Shown here piece after piece: positions 1 through 7,930 of a stretch of 10,175 nucleotides of DNA (the stretch's first letter is position 1; each line of letters begins with the position of its first letter). The notes under the pieces were generated by a model. That model worked only from the letters and a program-made list of their open reading frames with translations. It made no database searches and was not told the origin of the DNA. Location: positions 1 through 10,175 of the forward strand of contig WKLE02005472.1 of the NCBI GenBank assembly GCA_014885115.2, written 5' to 3'. The position numbers and the translations under genes are program-made. The DNA comes from Asterionellopsis glacialis (taxonomy: Eukaryota > Bacillariophyta > Plagiogrammaphyceae > Rhaphoneidales > Asterionellopsidaceae).

Positions 1-499
1 CTCTTCTAAGTACAATTTTTCAAGTTGCTCGAAAACTGCAAAATCCGGTCTTGGTCCGTGATGGTTTGATCTTGGATGAATTCGTTCACGGTTCTTTTTA
101 TTGCATATTTGTTTCGGTTACTACTGTTTCCAGATACATCGAAAATGACTTTACAACAGGTACCATACAAGGTACAGGTAATTTCGATTGAGAGATCATT
201 AGTGTGAGTACAAAATAGATCTTACGGTAGGTTCGAAGATCCGTTTTTTTTTCAGCCCAGACCAAATGTCTCTTTTAAGTACAATTTTTCAAGTCGCTCG
301 AAAACTTCAAAATCCGGTCTTGGTCCATGATGGTTTGATCTTGGATGAATTCTTTCACGGTCCTTTTTTTTACATATTTGTTTGGGTTACTGTTCCTAGA
401 TACATCTAAAATGACTTTAACAACAGGTACCATACAAGGTACAGGTAATTTAGAATGAGAGATCATTAGTGTGAATACAAAATAGATCTTACGGTAGGT
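1..499. repeat. Imperfect tandem duplication, about 230-bp unit, two copies
   Basis: Two direct copies are visible, about 1-232 and 270-499. Both start with ctctt.taagtacaattttt and end with caaaatagatcttacggtag. The offset is 269 bp at the left end and 267 bp at the right end, because copy 1 carries one 3-bp insertion and one 1-bp deletion relative to copy 2. About 37 bp lies between the copies and includes a T9 run. Copy 1 begins at the window edge, so the array may continue outside. There are no terminal inverted repeats or target-site duplications that I can see, so I do not call a transposon. Both copies contain splice-like strings (acag/gtaatt and ttacggtag). Confidence 0.9.
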
Positions 500-514
500 A
501 CCCAAACCCTCCAT
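275..514 (-). CDS. Hypothetical small ORF inside repeat copy 2
   Basis: An ATG-initiated frame of 79 codons covers most of repeat copy 2 on the minus strand. The product is unremarkable: a hydrophobic first half followed by a charged stretch with KRTVKEFIQDQ, and no domain I recognise. The matching frame in copy 1 is readable on both sides but is broken by a 1-bp deletion (GTTGTTAAA against GTTGTAAAG), so copy 1 would be a pseudogene if this frame is coding. Substitutions between copies are spread over all three codon positions, which argues against strong protein-level selection. Its start codon overlaps the plus-strand ATG at 513 (ccatgg). It could equally be non-coding repeat sequence. Confidence 0.2.
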   Translation of the reverse strand: MEGLGTYRKIYFVFTLMISHSKLPVPCMVPVVKVILDVSRNSNPNKYVKKRTVKEFIQDQTIMDQDRILKFSSDLKNCT

Positions 515-752
515 GGTACATCACATATACAACGTAACTATCCAAGAGAGTACAAGTGTCCTCCATGTCCTGCGCACGGCATCAAAGCTTACCGACAATC
601 CCATTTCAGTCCGTTGGGGACACAATGGTCGAGACAAGGACTTTGACCAGGCTGAGATCCGAAGCGATCGACTTCGTTCGCTTGGTAGGGTGCCCGAACA
701 CACCTTTGAAAGTGGCATGCGTGAAGCCATCGATCCGCAAATGAGCGACTAA
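513..752 (+). CDS. Hypothetical small protein or terminal exon
   Basis: This is a frame of 79 codons, ATG (in ccATGG context) to TAA, that I do not recognise. The product is hydrophilic and basic/acidic mixed, with VRWGHNGRDKDFDQAEIRSD in the middle and an acidic end, and no membrane segment. Codons favour purine-N-pyrimidine and C-ending forms (ATC, GTC, GAC, ACC) more than the overlapping frames do, which supports translation. An in-frame TAG lies at 495-497, but it is part of ttacggtag, which could itself be a 3' splice site, so the ATG may be internal to a longer spliced gene whose earlier part lies in the repeat or beyond. An AATAAA string sits at 849-854, about 100 bp downstream. The gene faces the RING gene tail to tail. 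Confidence 0.4.
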   Translation: MVHHIYNVTIQESTSVLHVLRTASKLTDNPISVRWGHNGRDKDFDQAEIRSDRLRSLGRVPEHTFESGMREAIDPQMSD

Positions 753-971
753 TGAATGCCATTAATATATAATTAGATGCCAGGCTAAGAATCCCTTTCC
801 TTGAGTAGGTGCCCCAACGTGGAAGAAGCTCTCGATGTGGAGGGCGAAAATAAAAATGTGATATGAAGCATGTTTTTTTTTTTTAACCAAATGACCAAGT
901 TTATGAATGTTTGATTGTTTTTGAAAGTATCCATGTAACTTTTAAAAATCTATTCTATTTCAAATATGAGG
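753..971. other. Convergent intergenic region, probable 3' UTRs
   Basis: AT-rich spacer between the stop codons of the plus-strand small ORF and the minus-strand RING gene. It contains a T12 run at 873-884 and AATAAA at 849-854 on the plus strand. No further reading frame is convincing here. Confidence 0.6.
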
Positions 972-1799
972 TTACGATGCTACTTTATGTTTACAAATGG
1001 GACAAGATCCATTGGAACGTAACCATTTGTTGACACACTCTTCATGAAAGCCATGCAAGCAGGGTAATGTTTTACGTATATCACCTGCTTGAAAATCTTC
1101 TAAACATATGGAACATTGTTGTTGATCAGATGGTAAATCTTTTTGAGGGTCTTGAATTTGAGCAGTGGGTAACGAATAGATATCACTTTCACTAGCTCCT
1201 AAATTATCTGTACCATCTCCAAAGGCTTGTAATAATTGATCGTATGACATTCCATCGACTTGTTGTTGTTGATGAAGATGTCCATAAGGATGTATTCCTC
1301 CACTCGCAATCATACTCATTAATCGTGCTTCACGTTCCGTATCGTCTTGCATCAAGGTATTCATCATTAAATTTAACAATGGATCACGTGCAACTGGATG
1401 ATTTGCATCATTGTACGTTGTAGTAGTTGTACTACCATTACTTGTATAGACAGTCGTTGTCACACCTCGACCACCATTGTTCGTATTCGAATGACGTACC
1501 ACACGTATAGATCCACGTGGTTGGGCACGACTTCCTCGACGGGGAATATGTAATGTTGGTGAATCTGGCGGTGATGATGATGATTCCGTAGTAGTGGTGG
1601 TGGTCGTGGTGGTGGTTGTTAAATCGTGTACTTCATGGTCGGATCCAACACGAGCACTTGTAAATGTAGATGGATATCCTGGTAATCCCATGGAAGCACT
1701 GGATCGTGCAGAAGCCATATCTCTTGATTGTTGTTGTTGTTGTTGTTCCATGGAAGATATGGTTGCATTGTCATAATGAACACTACTGCTACTATATGG

Positions 1800-1833
<34 letters not shown>

Positions 1834-2861
1834 GGAGTAGCGTGGGGCGTACTTGTACTTGATACAAATGGTTGTTGTTGTAAATCACGCAAGATTTCAC
1901 CTAAAAATGCACCACCTACAAGTCCTGTTACTGCACCTTCCATCATACCACTTGATACTGGACGTCCATTCCAATGTGCACCAGCTGCACCTAACAAGGT
2001 CCCTACTAATGCACCCCCTGCAATTGATTGAAAGGAATTGTTATTCGTCGTATCATTATTGTTGCTGATGTTGTTGTAAGTAGTAGGTGAAGTATGCATT
2101 CTCAAATAATCAGCATCATTGTCATTTGATTGAATTAAACGGTCACGAAGTATTTCATCTGGTGGTCGTACATATGAGGAGGATCCATCTCCTGATTCTT
2201 TGTCATTTCTATATCGACATGCATTGCAGTATGAATCAGAAACTGAATTCAATAATGTACAGCGTGGACATGCCCATTGTTCTTCAACATCATCATCGTC
2301 GTCGCCGTCGATATCTTCTATTTCAATATCATTGTCTTGTTGTTGATTTTGTTGTTGTTCATAATTATTATCATCATGCTCGTATTGTTGTTGTTGTCCA
2401 CTTGCTCCTCCAGATGTCAAATCTACTACATCATTTTGTAGTTCCATACGGCGTGCTTCTGAAGAATGTATATCATTTCCATGACTATCAATATGCCTTG
2501 TATTGGTTGTTGTCGTCGATGGTGGTTTCTCTGTTTTGAAACTACTACTAGCATTATTATTGTTATTATTATTATTCGTAGTCATTCGTCGTTGACGTAA
2601 ACCAACTAATGTTGTGGGATCATGCTGTTCTTGTAGTGATTCTCCTAAATTGGAATTTGTAGATAATGTTGTTGGGCCGTGTTCATGTCCATGATGATGT
2701 ACGTGACGGGCTCTCCCACCACACGCTGTTGCTTGATGAATCGCAAGATTTGATTCTGGTACTAAATGACCACAATCTGTACATACAATCATGGCGGTTA
2801 TCATTTCCACATTATCATTATTATCATTGCCATTCGCGTGATCGTGATGATGGCGACTCAT
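972..2861 (-). CDS. RING-H2 E3 ubiquitin ligase candidate with RanBP2-type zinc finger and Asn/Gln/Thr tracts
   Basis: A 629-residue single-exon frame. The start is supported by an in-frame TAA at 2871-2873, just upstream of the ATG. At the C-terminus is a complete RING-H2: C583, C586, C601, H603, H606, C609, C620, C623, with the E2-contact W613 and the CPIC ending, so it should be catalytically competent. Upstream of the RING, IYSLPTAQI resembles the linker of RNF38/RLIM-like ligases. A RanBP2-type zinc finger lies at 196-216 (W196, C198, C201, N205, C212, C215); such fingers often bind ubiquitin or RNA. A C2HC-like finger is near the N-terminus (C27, C30, H42, C47). A SUMO-interaction-like VVDLT is at 145-149. 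Residues 279-325 are hydrophobic and glycine-rich, like a glycine zipper. Homopolymers are N96-103, Q344-354, Q373-378 and T415-425. The expected role is ubiquitin transfer to unknown substrates. Ligase class is firm; substrate and location are unknown. Confidence 0.9.
1587..1619 (-). repeat. ACN trinucleotide tract encoding polythreonine
   Basis: Encodes T415-425 of the RING protein, followed by a Ser/Pro-rich stretch. The codons are mixed (mostly ACC/ACA/ACT type), so the tract is less pure than the polyglutamine run. This suggests either an older tract or selection for the threonines. Confidence 0.8.
1800..1832 (-). repeat. (CAA)11 microsatellite encoding polyglutamine
   Basis: An uninterrupted run of TTG on the plus strand (CAA on the coding strand) encodes residues Q344-354 of the RING protein. 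Pure codon purity makes it prone to slippage, so length polymorphism between strains is likely. A second CAA run at 1728-1745 encodes Q373-378. Confidence 0.9.
2553..2576 (-). repeat. Asparagine codon tract (N8)
   Basis: AAT/AAC codons encode N96-103 of the RING protein. Together with the Q and T tracts this gives the protein a prion-like, disordered first two thirds. Confidence 0.85.
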
Positions 2862-4153
2862 ACTTTTTTTTTAATTTTGCTTTGCTTTGATTAGCAAGTG
2901 TAGCTTCTTGCCTTAAAAAAAAAAAAAGAATTTATTTGAATGAATCAGAATTTTTTTTGGCAACTCTCCGATTCTGTTTGATTTATTTCTTCTCTACGTC
3001 TTCTTTATAATGCTTTTTCAGTCATTCCACGTTTGACTTACGATTCGTTTCGATTTCGAATTCAATCATATACACGCGTCTTGATCAGACGACCTCTCTA
3101 GTCACCGGCAGCAGGCGGGCAGCAAGGTCGAAATTGAATCACGTTGTGGGAATATGACATATAAAATATGTATGGCGATGAGTGAGTAGATGATAGGTTC
3201 CTAATAAGCAATATAATAGCAAGAGCACAGATGCTGCCATCCAATAGGAATACTGACATACAGTACCTGTACACACCAAGCCAAAAACCTGATGTTTGAT
3301 GGACAAAAAAAATAATAATATATCCATGTACTTAATCAAAGCAACGCTGTGAATTAGACTGACTCAGACTATGTTCGTTAAGTACAGTCACTTCCTATCA
3401 TTTAGGGTTCTTTAGAATTGTCAGGGGTAAAGGATTTATTTCAGTATGACGCCAGGGTCTACTGATATAATTATTGATCGAAATTACTGTACTCGTATTA
3501 TACATATTGTATCAGAATTAATCCAAATATCCATATTATTCTTGTCTCATCTGTGGCCTCATTGCCAATAAAAAGTCTACAGACAAGATATTTTTTAAAC
3601 GATACCCTTATCCAATATAGAACTCACACGATGCAGGTCTAATAATCGTAAGAACTATTGCTGGAGCAACAAAAAACAATAGATCCTTGTGAAGCCTCCA
3701 GTATGATTACAGTATACCCTTTGTGCAACCGGAAGTGAACATTATTTGAACCCAAAATACACGGCACCAACAAATTAGATCTACTTTAATATTATTTGGG
3801 ATTAGGTCATTTCATAAAAGAATCACTTTACCAGTAAAAGTCATTCAAGACGGGAGATGGTCTTTGGTTCTCTTTACAACATCAGAATCTTTACACTAAT
3901 TCGACTAGCTGCAACTTTCATATTTTTTTGAACGAGAAGGCCAAGGAGCATACCAACAATGCCTTGCTGTGACCCAAGCAACTTTAAAATCCATCGACCA
4001 CGAGAAAGAAAGTATTCCTTCTTGGGAAAGGCTACAAATAGAAAAAAACACCTTTCAGGATTCATAACTTAAAATAGTATTCGACTTTTTTATCTTTTAA
4101 GAAATCTAACATGTATTTATGAAACGAGCTCAAAACATGATAGAGCTTGTTTT
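2862..4153. other. Long AT-rich intergenic region; RING promoter side and ankyrin 3' side
   Basis: Nearly 1.3 kb without a gene I can support. The end near 2862 should hold the RING gene's 5' UTR and promoter; it contains an A13 run at 2915-2927 and a local GC-rich patch at 3101-3125 with repeated GGCAGCAGG-like units. The end near 4153 should hold the ankyrin 3' UTR. Two short minus-strand frames exist. One at 3139-3339 is hydrophobic with no recognisable features. One at 3874-4065 is preceded by tttgtag, which resembles a splice acceptor, and may be a stray or alternative exon. I found no tRNA-like B box or other RNA gene signature by eye. Confidence 0.6.
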
Positions 4154-7100
4154 TTATAAAACATTTCGTCCACTCACAATATCATTTATGAATTTATGTA
4201 CTTCTTTAAAATCCTGGCTTGGTCGGAATGAACCAGTTCTTGCACATGCCTGCATTTGTTCTACTAAAGTACACTTGGATGCATTACAAAATTTTCTGCC
4301 CTTGCAAAGTGTTTGTACTCTTTGGAATGCGTAAGATTCCTCTTGTGCTTGGTTGTTTCGTTTTCGTTTCTTTTTCTTCGTAGTGTACCCCTGCCCATAG
4401 TTCTCATCGAGACGAGCATAAAATTCTTTCAACATGACTTTTACCATATATCCTGGGCGCATAATTGAGTTTTCGTCTCGATTGCCATCGTCATCGTAAT
4501 CATTCCTTGAGTCCCATCGGTCAACGTTATCTCGGGTATGAAATGCCAAGTGTATGGGTGTATCCCAACCATCGGCCTTCTTGGTTCGTTTTTCAATAGC
4601 AACAAAGTGGTGGTGTATAAGGTCATCGAGAACCTTTTCGTGACATCCCCAAAGAGCTGCATAGTGTAGAGGGTACATTCCAGAATATGCTGGCTTTTCT
4701 ACAGCCTTTTCATAGGCATTTAAGATTTTCAAAGTAATTTCAGGGCATAGGCAGTGTTTCACAGCTACATGCAAAGGCAGATCACCATAAACATCTTCTT
4801 GTTTCAGTACCCTTCGGAGAAATTGGTTTTCTTTTAAGACTTTCAAGACATAATCAAAAAGTTTTACTCCTGGTTTGTGTACCAGCAAGATATTTAGTGC
4901 GGGTCCATCACCATTTTCAGATGCTTCTTCATCATTTACCCAAAGAGCTTCAGGATAAGCCTTTAGTAGATGTCGTAAAATCTTGTCCTCTCTCGATCCA
5001 TCACATACATCTCGTTTCTTTCCTTCAATGTTTCCTCCCGGACCACAAGCTATATGAAGAGGAAGTAGGTATGAAAGCTTGTGCCGTTTCTTTGCAGATT
5101 GGAATGCCATTCCTTTATGTAACAATTCTTCCACGAACATATCTGGTGGTGCTTCATTTTGCATCAATGCAACATGCAACGGTAGTCCACCACATTCATC
5201 AACAAATCCAACTTCTGAGATTTCATACACTTCTTCTTGAGTGCTGGAATCATTATCATCAATATCCTGTGCCAGTTCCTCCTTGGGTTTGACAGTTTTG
5301 TTTTGACGCAATCGATGCAACGCTTTATCCCAATCGCATTCATTGATGAGTTTAATCAACTCAGATTGGTAATACTTGTGAAAAGGAAATCCAGCATAGT
5401 CATTATAGTTGGTACCTTTTATTCGATCACGATCAAGAAACTCGTTTTCTGTCTCCGAATGAAAATCTTCAACATGGGATTCTTCTTGGTCTTCCATGTC
5501 CACTATTTCTCCTTCTTCAGTATCTTTCATTGTAGCATCTTGATGGCGAGTCTTGGTGTTAAAGTCGTCATCATCATTGTCGTTATCTGGAAATAACTCT
5601 TTATCCTCGTCTGAATCACTTTCTTCTTTACTGTCTTCCTTCATGTTTGAATTATTCTTATATGGTGTACTGCTAACCGCATAGTCATTCTTTTCAACAT
5701 TGCCCATGATAAAAGTGCCGTGACAACCATCATCAACAGTATTCTTAGCTGCAATAGGGTGAAGAGCCTTTTGTTTTCCGTCATCAGCTTCAATGTTGTC
5801 ATCATCATCATCGTCGTCGTAACTGCTGTCAGAACAAAGATTAATGGTTTGGATGGTAGTCACATTACCCTTTCCATGATTAGAGTGCATTTTATCATTG
5901 TGATCATTATGACTGTTGCTATTATTTTCTTCCTCTTTTGGGGGCACAGATACACTATTATGAACGTGATTTTCAGTGCAGTCATCGTTACTATCGTCAT
6001 AACTGTTTCCCTTGTCTTCTATTTTGGGTGCTACTAAATGATCATAGTTGTTACCTTTTATCCGATCACGATCAAGAGACTCGTTTTCTGTCTCCGAATG
6101 CATATCTTCAACATAGGTCTCTTCTTGGTCTTCCATATCCATTATTTCTCCTTCTTCGGTATCTTTCATTGTAGCATCTTGATGGCGAGTCTTGGTATTA
6201 TCGTCGTCGTCTTCATTGTCATTATCTGGAAATAACTCTTTATCCTCGTCTGAATCACTTTCTTCTTTACTGTCTTCCTTGATGTTTGAATTATTCTTAT
6301 ATGGTGTACTGCTAACCGCATAGTCATTCTTTTCAACACTGCCCATGATAAAAGTGCCGTGACAACCACCATCAACAGTATTCTTAGCTGCAATAGGGTG
6401 AAGAGCCTTTTGTTTTCCTTCATCAACTTCAGTAATGTCATCGTCATCATCGTCATGATTGCTGTCAGATGGCCAAACATCAATGGTTTGGATGGTAGTC
6501 AAAATATTCTTGTTATGCTTAGAATTTATTCTGCTACAGTGATCATAATTTCTGTTGTCATTGTTTTCTTCCTCTTTTTTGGGCACAGCTACACCATCAT
6601 GACCCTGATTCTCAATACAGCCATCGTTACTATCGTCATTACTGTTTCCCTTGTCTTCTATTTTGGGTGCTACTAAATGATCAACTACAGTGTTGTCATC
6701 GTCATCATCGTCATCATTGCTGTCAGATGAACAAAGATCAATGGTTTGGGTGGCAGTAAAATTTTTAGTTTTGTCATCATTAGTGTCATCATTAGTGTTC
6801 CCCTTGTCTTCTATTTTGGGTGCTACTGATTGACCATCATCGCCATTATTTTCTATATTCTCATTTTTATTATTATCGCCGACGACATCATCATCGTCAT
6901 CATAATTGTAATAGTTATCGTTAATTTCTGTTTCCTCTTCCCTTTTGTGCACAACTGCACTTCTACTATTACCTTGATTATTATCACCATTACTTTCTTC
7001 TTTCACAATGGAAAAAGCAGCATCGTTATTATCATCAACATTGTGATGATTACGAGTTTCAACATTATCATGCATGTCATCATTCGTATTCATTCCGTGA

Positions 7101-7417
7101 TCGTCAACATTACTGCCATTCTGGTCCATATTTTGTGGTTGCTGCTGCTGTTCGTTTTCTTCTTTTATGTTTACTACTCCATTATTGGCAACGGTAACAT
7201 GATTCGGAGGTTGTATCACAGCATTTCCATCATTGATAGTATTATGATTATCATTTGTTGTATCTGATCCTGATGATGATGGTGAATGTTCCTGCACAAT
7301 TGAATGAAGTGGAGGGCGTTCTACTACTGCTCCTGTTGCGGCAGCTCTCTGTTGTAGTTGCGGTTCCTGTACTTCTTCATACTGTTCTTCATCTTGTGGG
7401 ATCTGTACCTGCATCAT
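4154..7417 (-). CDS. Ankyrin-repeat protein with long acidic, internally duplicated N-terminal region
   Basis: A 1087-residue frame from the first ATG. The frame is open further upstream to about 7544, but no ATG lies there, so 7417 (or the adjacent ATG at 7414) is chosen. Residues 1-680 are disordered and rich in Asp, Asn, Glu and Ser. They contain a 213-residue module in two full copies (247-459 and 460-673) and one shortened copy (197-246), each with VAPKIEDKGN and a TIDLCSSDS-type motif before an Asp run. A helix typical of diatom ankyrin proteins (SELIKLINECDWDKALHRLR) starts the folded part near 685. Ankyrin signatures follow: PLHVA 746, PLHIA 786, a degenerate LNILL 841, PLHVA 881, PLHYA 916, PIHLA 954. 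KKKKRKR at 1014-1020 is a likely nuclear signal, and four cysteines lie at 1038-1058. Ankyrin repeats bind protein partners; no catalytic site is seen. The partner is unknown. Confidence 0.88.
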   Translation of the reverse strand: MMQVQIPQDEEQYEEVQEPQLQQRAAATGAVVERPPLHSIVQEHSPSSSGSDTTNDNHNTINDGNAVIQPPNHVTVANNGVVNIKEENEQQQQPQNMDQNGSNVDDHGMNTNDDMHDNVETRNHHNVDDNNDAAFSIVKEESNGDNNQGNSRSAVVHKREEETEINDNYYNYDDDDDVVGDNNKNENIENNGDDGQSVAPKIEDKGNTNDDTNDDKTKNFTATQTIDLCSSDSNDDDDDDDNTVVDHLVAPKIEDKGNSNDDSNDGCIENQGHDGVAVPKKEEENNDNRNYDHCSRINSKHNKNILTTIQTIDVWPSDSNHDDDDDDITEVDEGKQKALHPIAAKNTVDGGCHGTFIMGSVEKNDYAVSSTPYKNNSNIKEDSKEESDSDEDKELFPDNDNEDDDDNTKTRHQDATMKDTEEGEIMDMEDQEETYVEDMHSETENESLDRDRIKGNNYDHLVAPKIEDKGNSYDDSNDDCTENHVHNSVSVPPKEEENNSNSHNDHNDKMHSNHGKGNVTTIQTINLCSDSSYDDDDDDDNIEADDGKQKALHPIAAKNTVDDGCHGTFIMGNVEKNDYAVSSTPYKNNSNMKEDSKEESDSDEDKELFPDNDNDDDDFNTKTRHQDATMKDTEEGEIVDMEDQEESHVEDFHSETENEFLDRDRIKGTNYNDYAGFPFHKYYQSELIKLINECDWDKALHRLRQNKTVKPKEELAQDIDDNDSSTQEEVYEISEVGFVDECGGLPLHVALMQNEAPPDMFVEELLHKGMAFQSAKKRHKLSYLLPLHIACGPGGNIEGKKRDVCDGSREDKILRHLLKAYPEALWVNDEEASENGDGPALNILLVHKPGVKLFDYVLKVLKENQFLRRVLKQEDVYGDLPLHVAVKHCLCPEITLKILNAYEKAVEKPAYSGMYPLHYAALWGCHEKVLDDLIHHHFVAIEKRTKKADGWDTPIHLAFHTRDNVDRWDSRNDYDDDGNRDENSIMRPGYMVKVMLKEFYARLDENYGQGYTTKKKKRKRNNQAQEESYAFQRVQTLCKGRKFCNASKCTLVEQMQACARTGSFRPSQDFKEVHKFINDIVSGRNVL
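5399..6679 (-). repeat. In-frame tandem duplication within the ankyrin gene, 639-bp period
   Basis: Copies are at about 6041-6679 and 5399-6040. Matching landmarks lie exactly 639 bp apart, for example the cttgtcttctattttggg string at 6650 and 6011, and tgtagcatcttgatggcgag at 6170 and 5531. A third, shortened copy of the left part lies about 153 bp upstream, at about 6680-6832. Similarity is uneven: 5583-5779 and 6222-6418 differ at only three bases, while the stretch encoding the first part of each module is clearly diverged. The period is a multiple of three, so the reading frame is kept. Confidence 0.92.
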
Positions 7418-7930
7418 GATGCCTTTTCTATAAATTTTATAGATAGTACAGTATCGTAGACCTATTCCTTTGAGCAAAGCAAAATAGATGAAAGTGAGAT
7501 AAACAAAGATGAACTTCTGTTTCTTGTCAACAATCTTTCTTCAAATAGATATATGAGTTGTATGTGAAATCAAGGATGACACGCTCTCTCTAGAGTCTCT
7601 AGAGAGACCTGCGGCGAGGTTGGGGGAGATTCGTTCTCGCCTGCCGCGAAAGGTATTGTCAAGAGAAAACAATCTTTTTCTGGATTCGCTGGCGTGTGTT
7701 TTTGATTTCTCAGAAATTGTGTACAGTACATAAGGGACATTTTTTTGTTCTCTTGCAACCAACGAGTCACTTCCTCCTTTACGATTTGTCAGTTAAATGT
7801 ATATTGTCTATTCTACGTAGATACGATATAGATTTAGGTAGTTAACATAGATTGTTTTCCTAATCCTACCTTAAAAACCAGTGCATAATACTTTTAGTAG
7901 AATATTCCCTGCTATCTTCGGGGGAAAATA
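7418..7930. promoter_or_regulatory. Probable 5' region of the ankyrin gene
   Basis: About 510 bp upstream of the ankyrin ATG and downstream of the next minus-strand exon. It contains a perfect palindrome at 7585-7607 next to a GC-rich patch (7608-7655) with an imperfect inverted repeat (gcggcgag against ctcgcctgccgc). The rest is AT-rich. Minus-strand frames across 7541-7770 have no ATG start and no family resemblance, so I treat this as promoter or 5' UTR. Confidence 0.4.
7585..7607. repeat. Perfect 23-nt palindrome with one-base centre
   Basis: Eleven-base arms (tctctctagag and ctctagagaga) flank a single T at 7596. It lies about 170 bp upstream of the ankyrin ATG. It could bind a dimeric regulator or form a stem, but no known site is recognised. 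Confidence 0.85.

Noticed and set aside
231..243. ggttcgaagatcc resembling a tRNA B box
   Set aside because: Spacing is wrong and no A box or cloverleaf could be found around it; the matching position in repeat copy 2 is not conserved.
1594..2539. Plus-strand frames rich in Val, Cys, Leu or His opposite the RING gene
   Set aside because: They are shadows of the Gln, Thr and Asn codon tracts; the RING and RanBP2 finger residues on the minus strand decide the coding strand.
3139..3339. Minus-strand frame of 66 codons in the long spacer
   Set aside because: Short, hydrophobic, no recognisable motif, and in AT-rich sequence where such frames occur by chance.
6830..7267. Plus-strand frame of 145 codons, extremely Ile/Val/Phe-rich, apparently a membrane protein
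   Set aside because: It is the antisense of Asp/Asn codon runs in the ankyrin gene (GAT/AAT reads as ATC/ATT). The same explains the plus-strand frames at 5237-5596, 5720-6037, 6038-6235 and 6359-6676, which also repeat with the 639-bp period.
7418..7477. Twenty-residue N-terminal extension of the ankyrin protein
   Set aside because: It would have to start at a TTG. The first ATG is at 7417, followed by a second ATG, and eukaryotic initiation there is far more likely.
7541..7770. Two overlapping minus-strand frames of 66-73 codons upstream of the ankyrin gene
   Set aside because: They begin at TTG or GTG, not ATG, run through the palindrome, and resemble no family; more likely promoter or 5' UTR.
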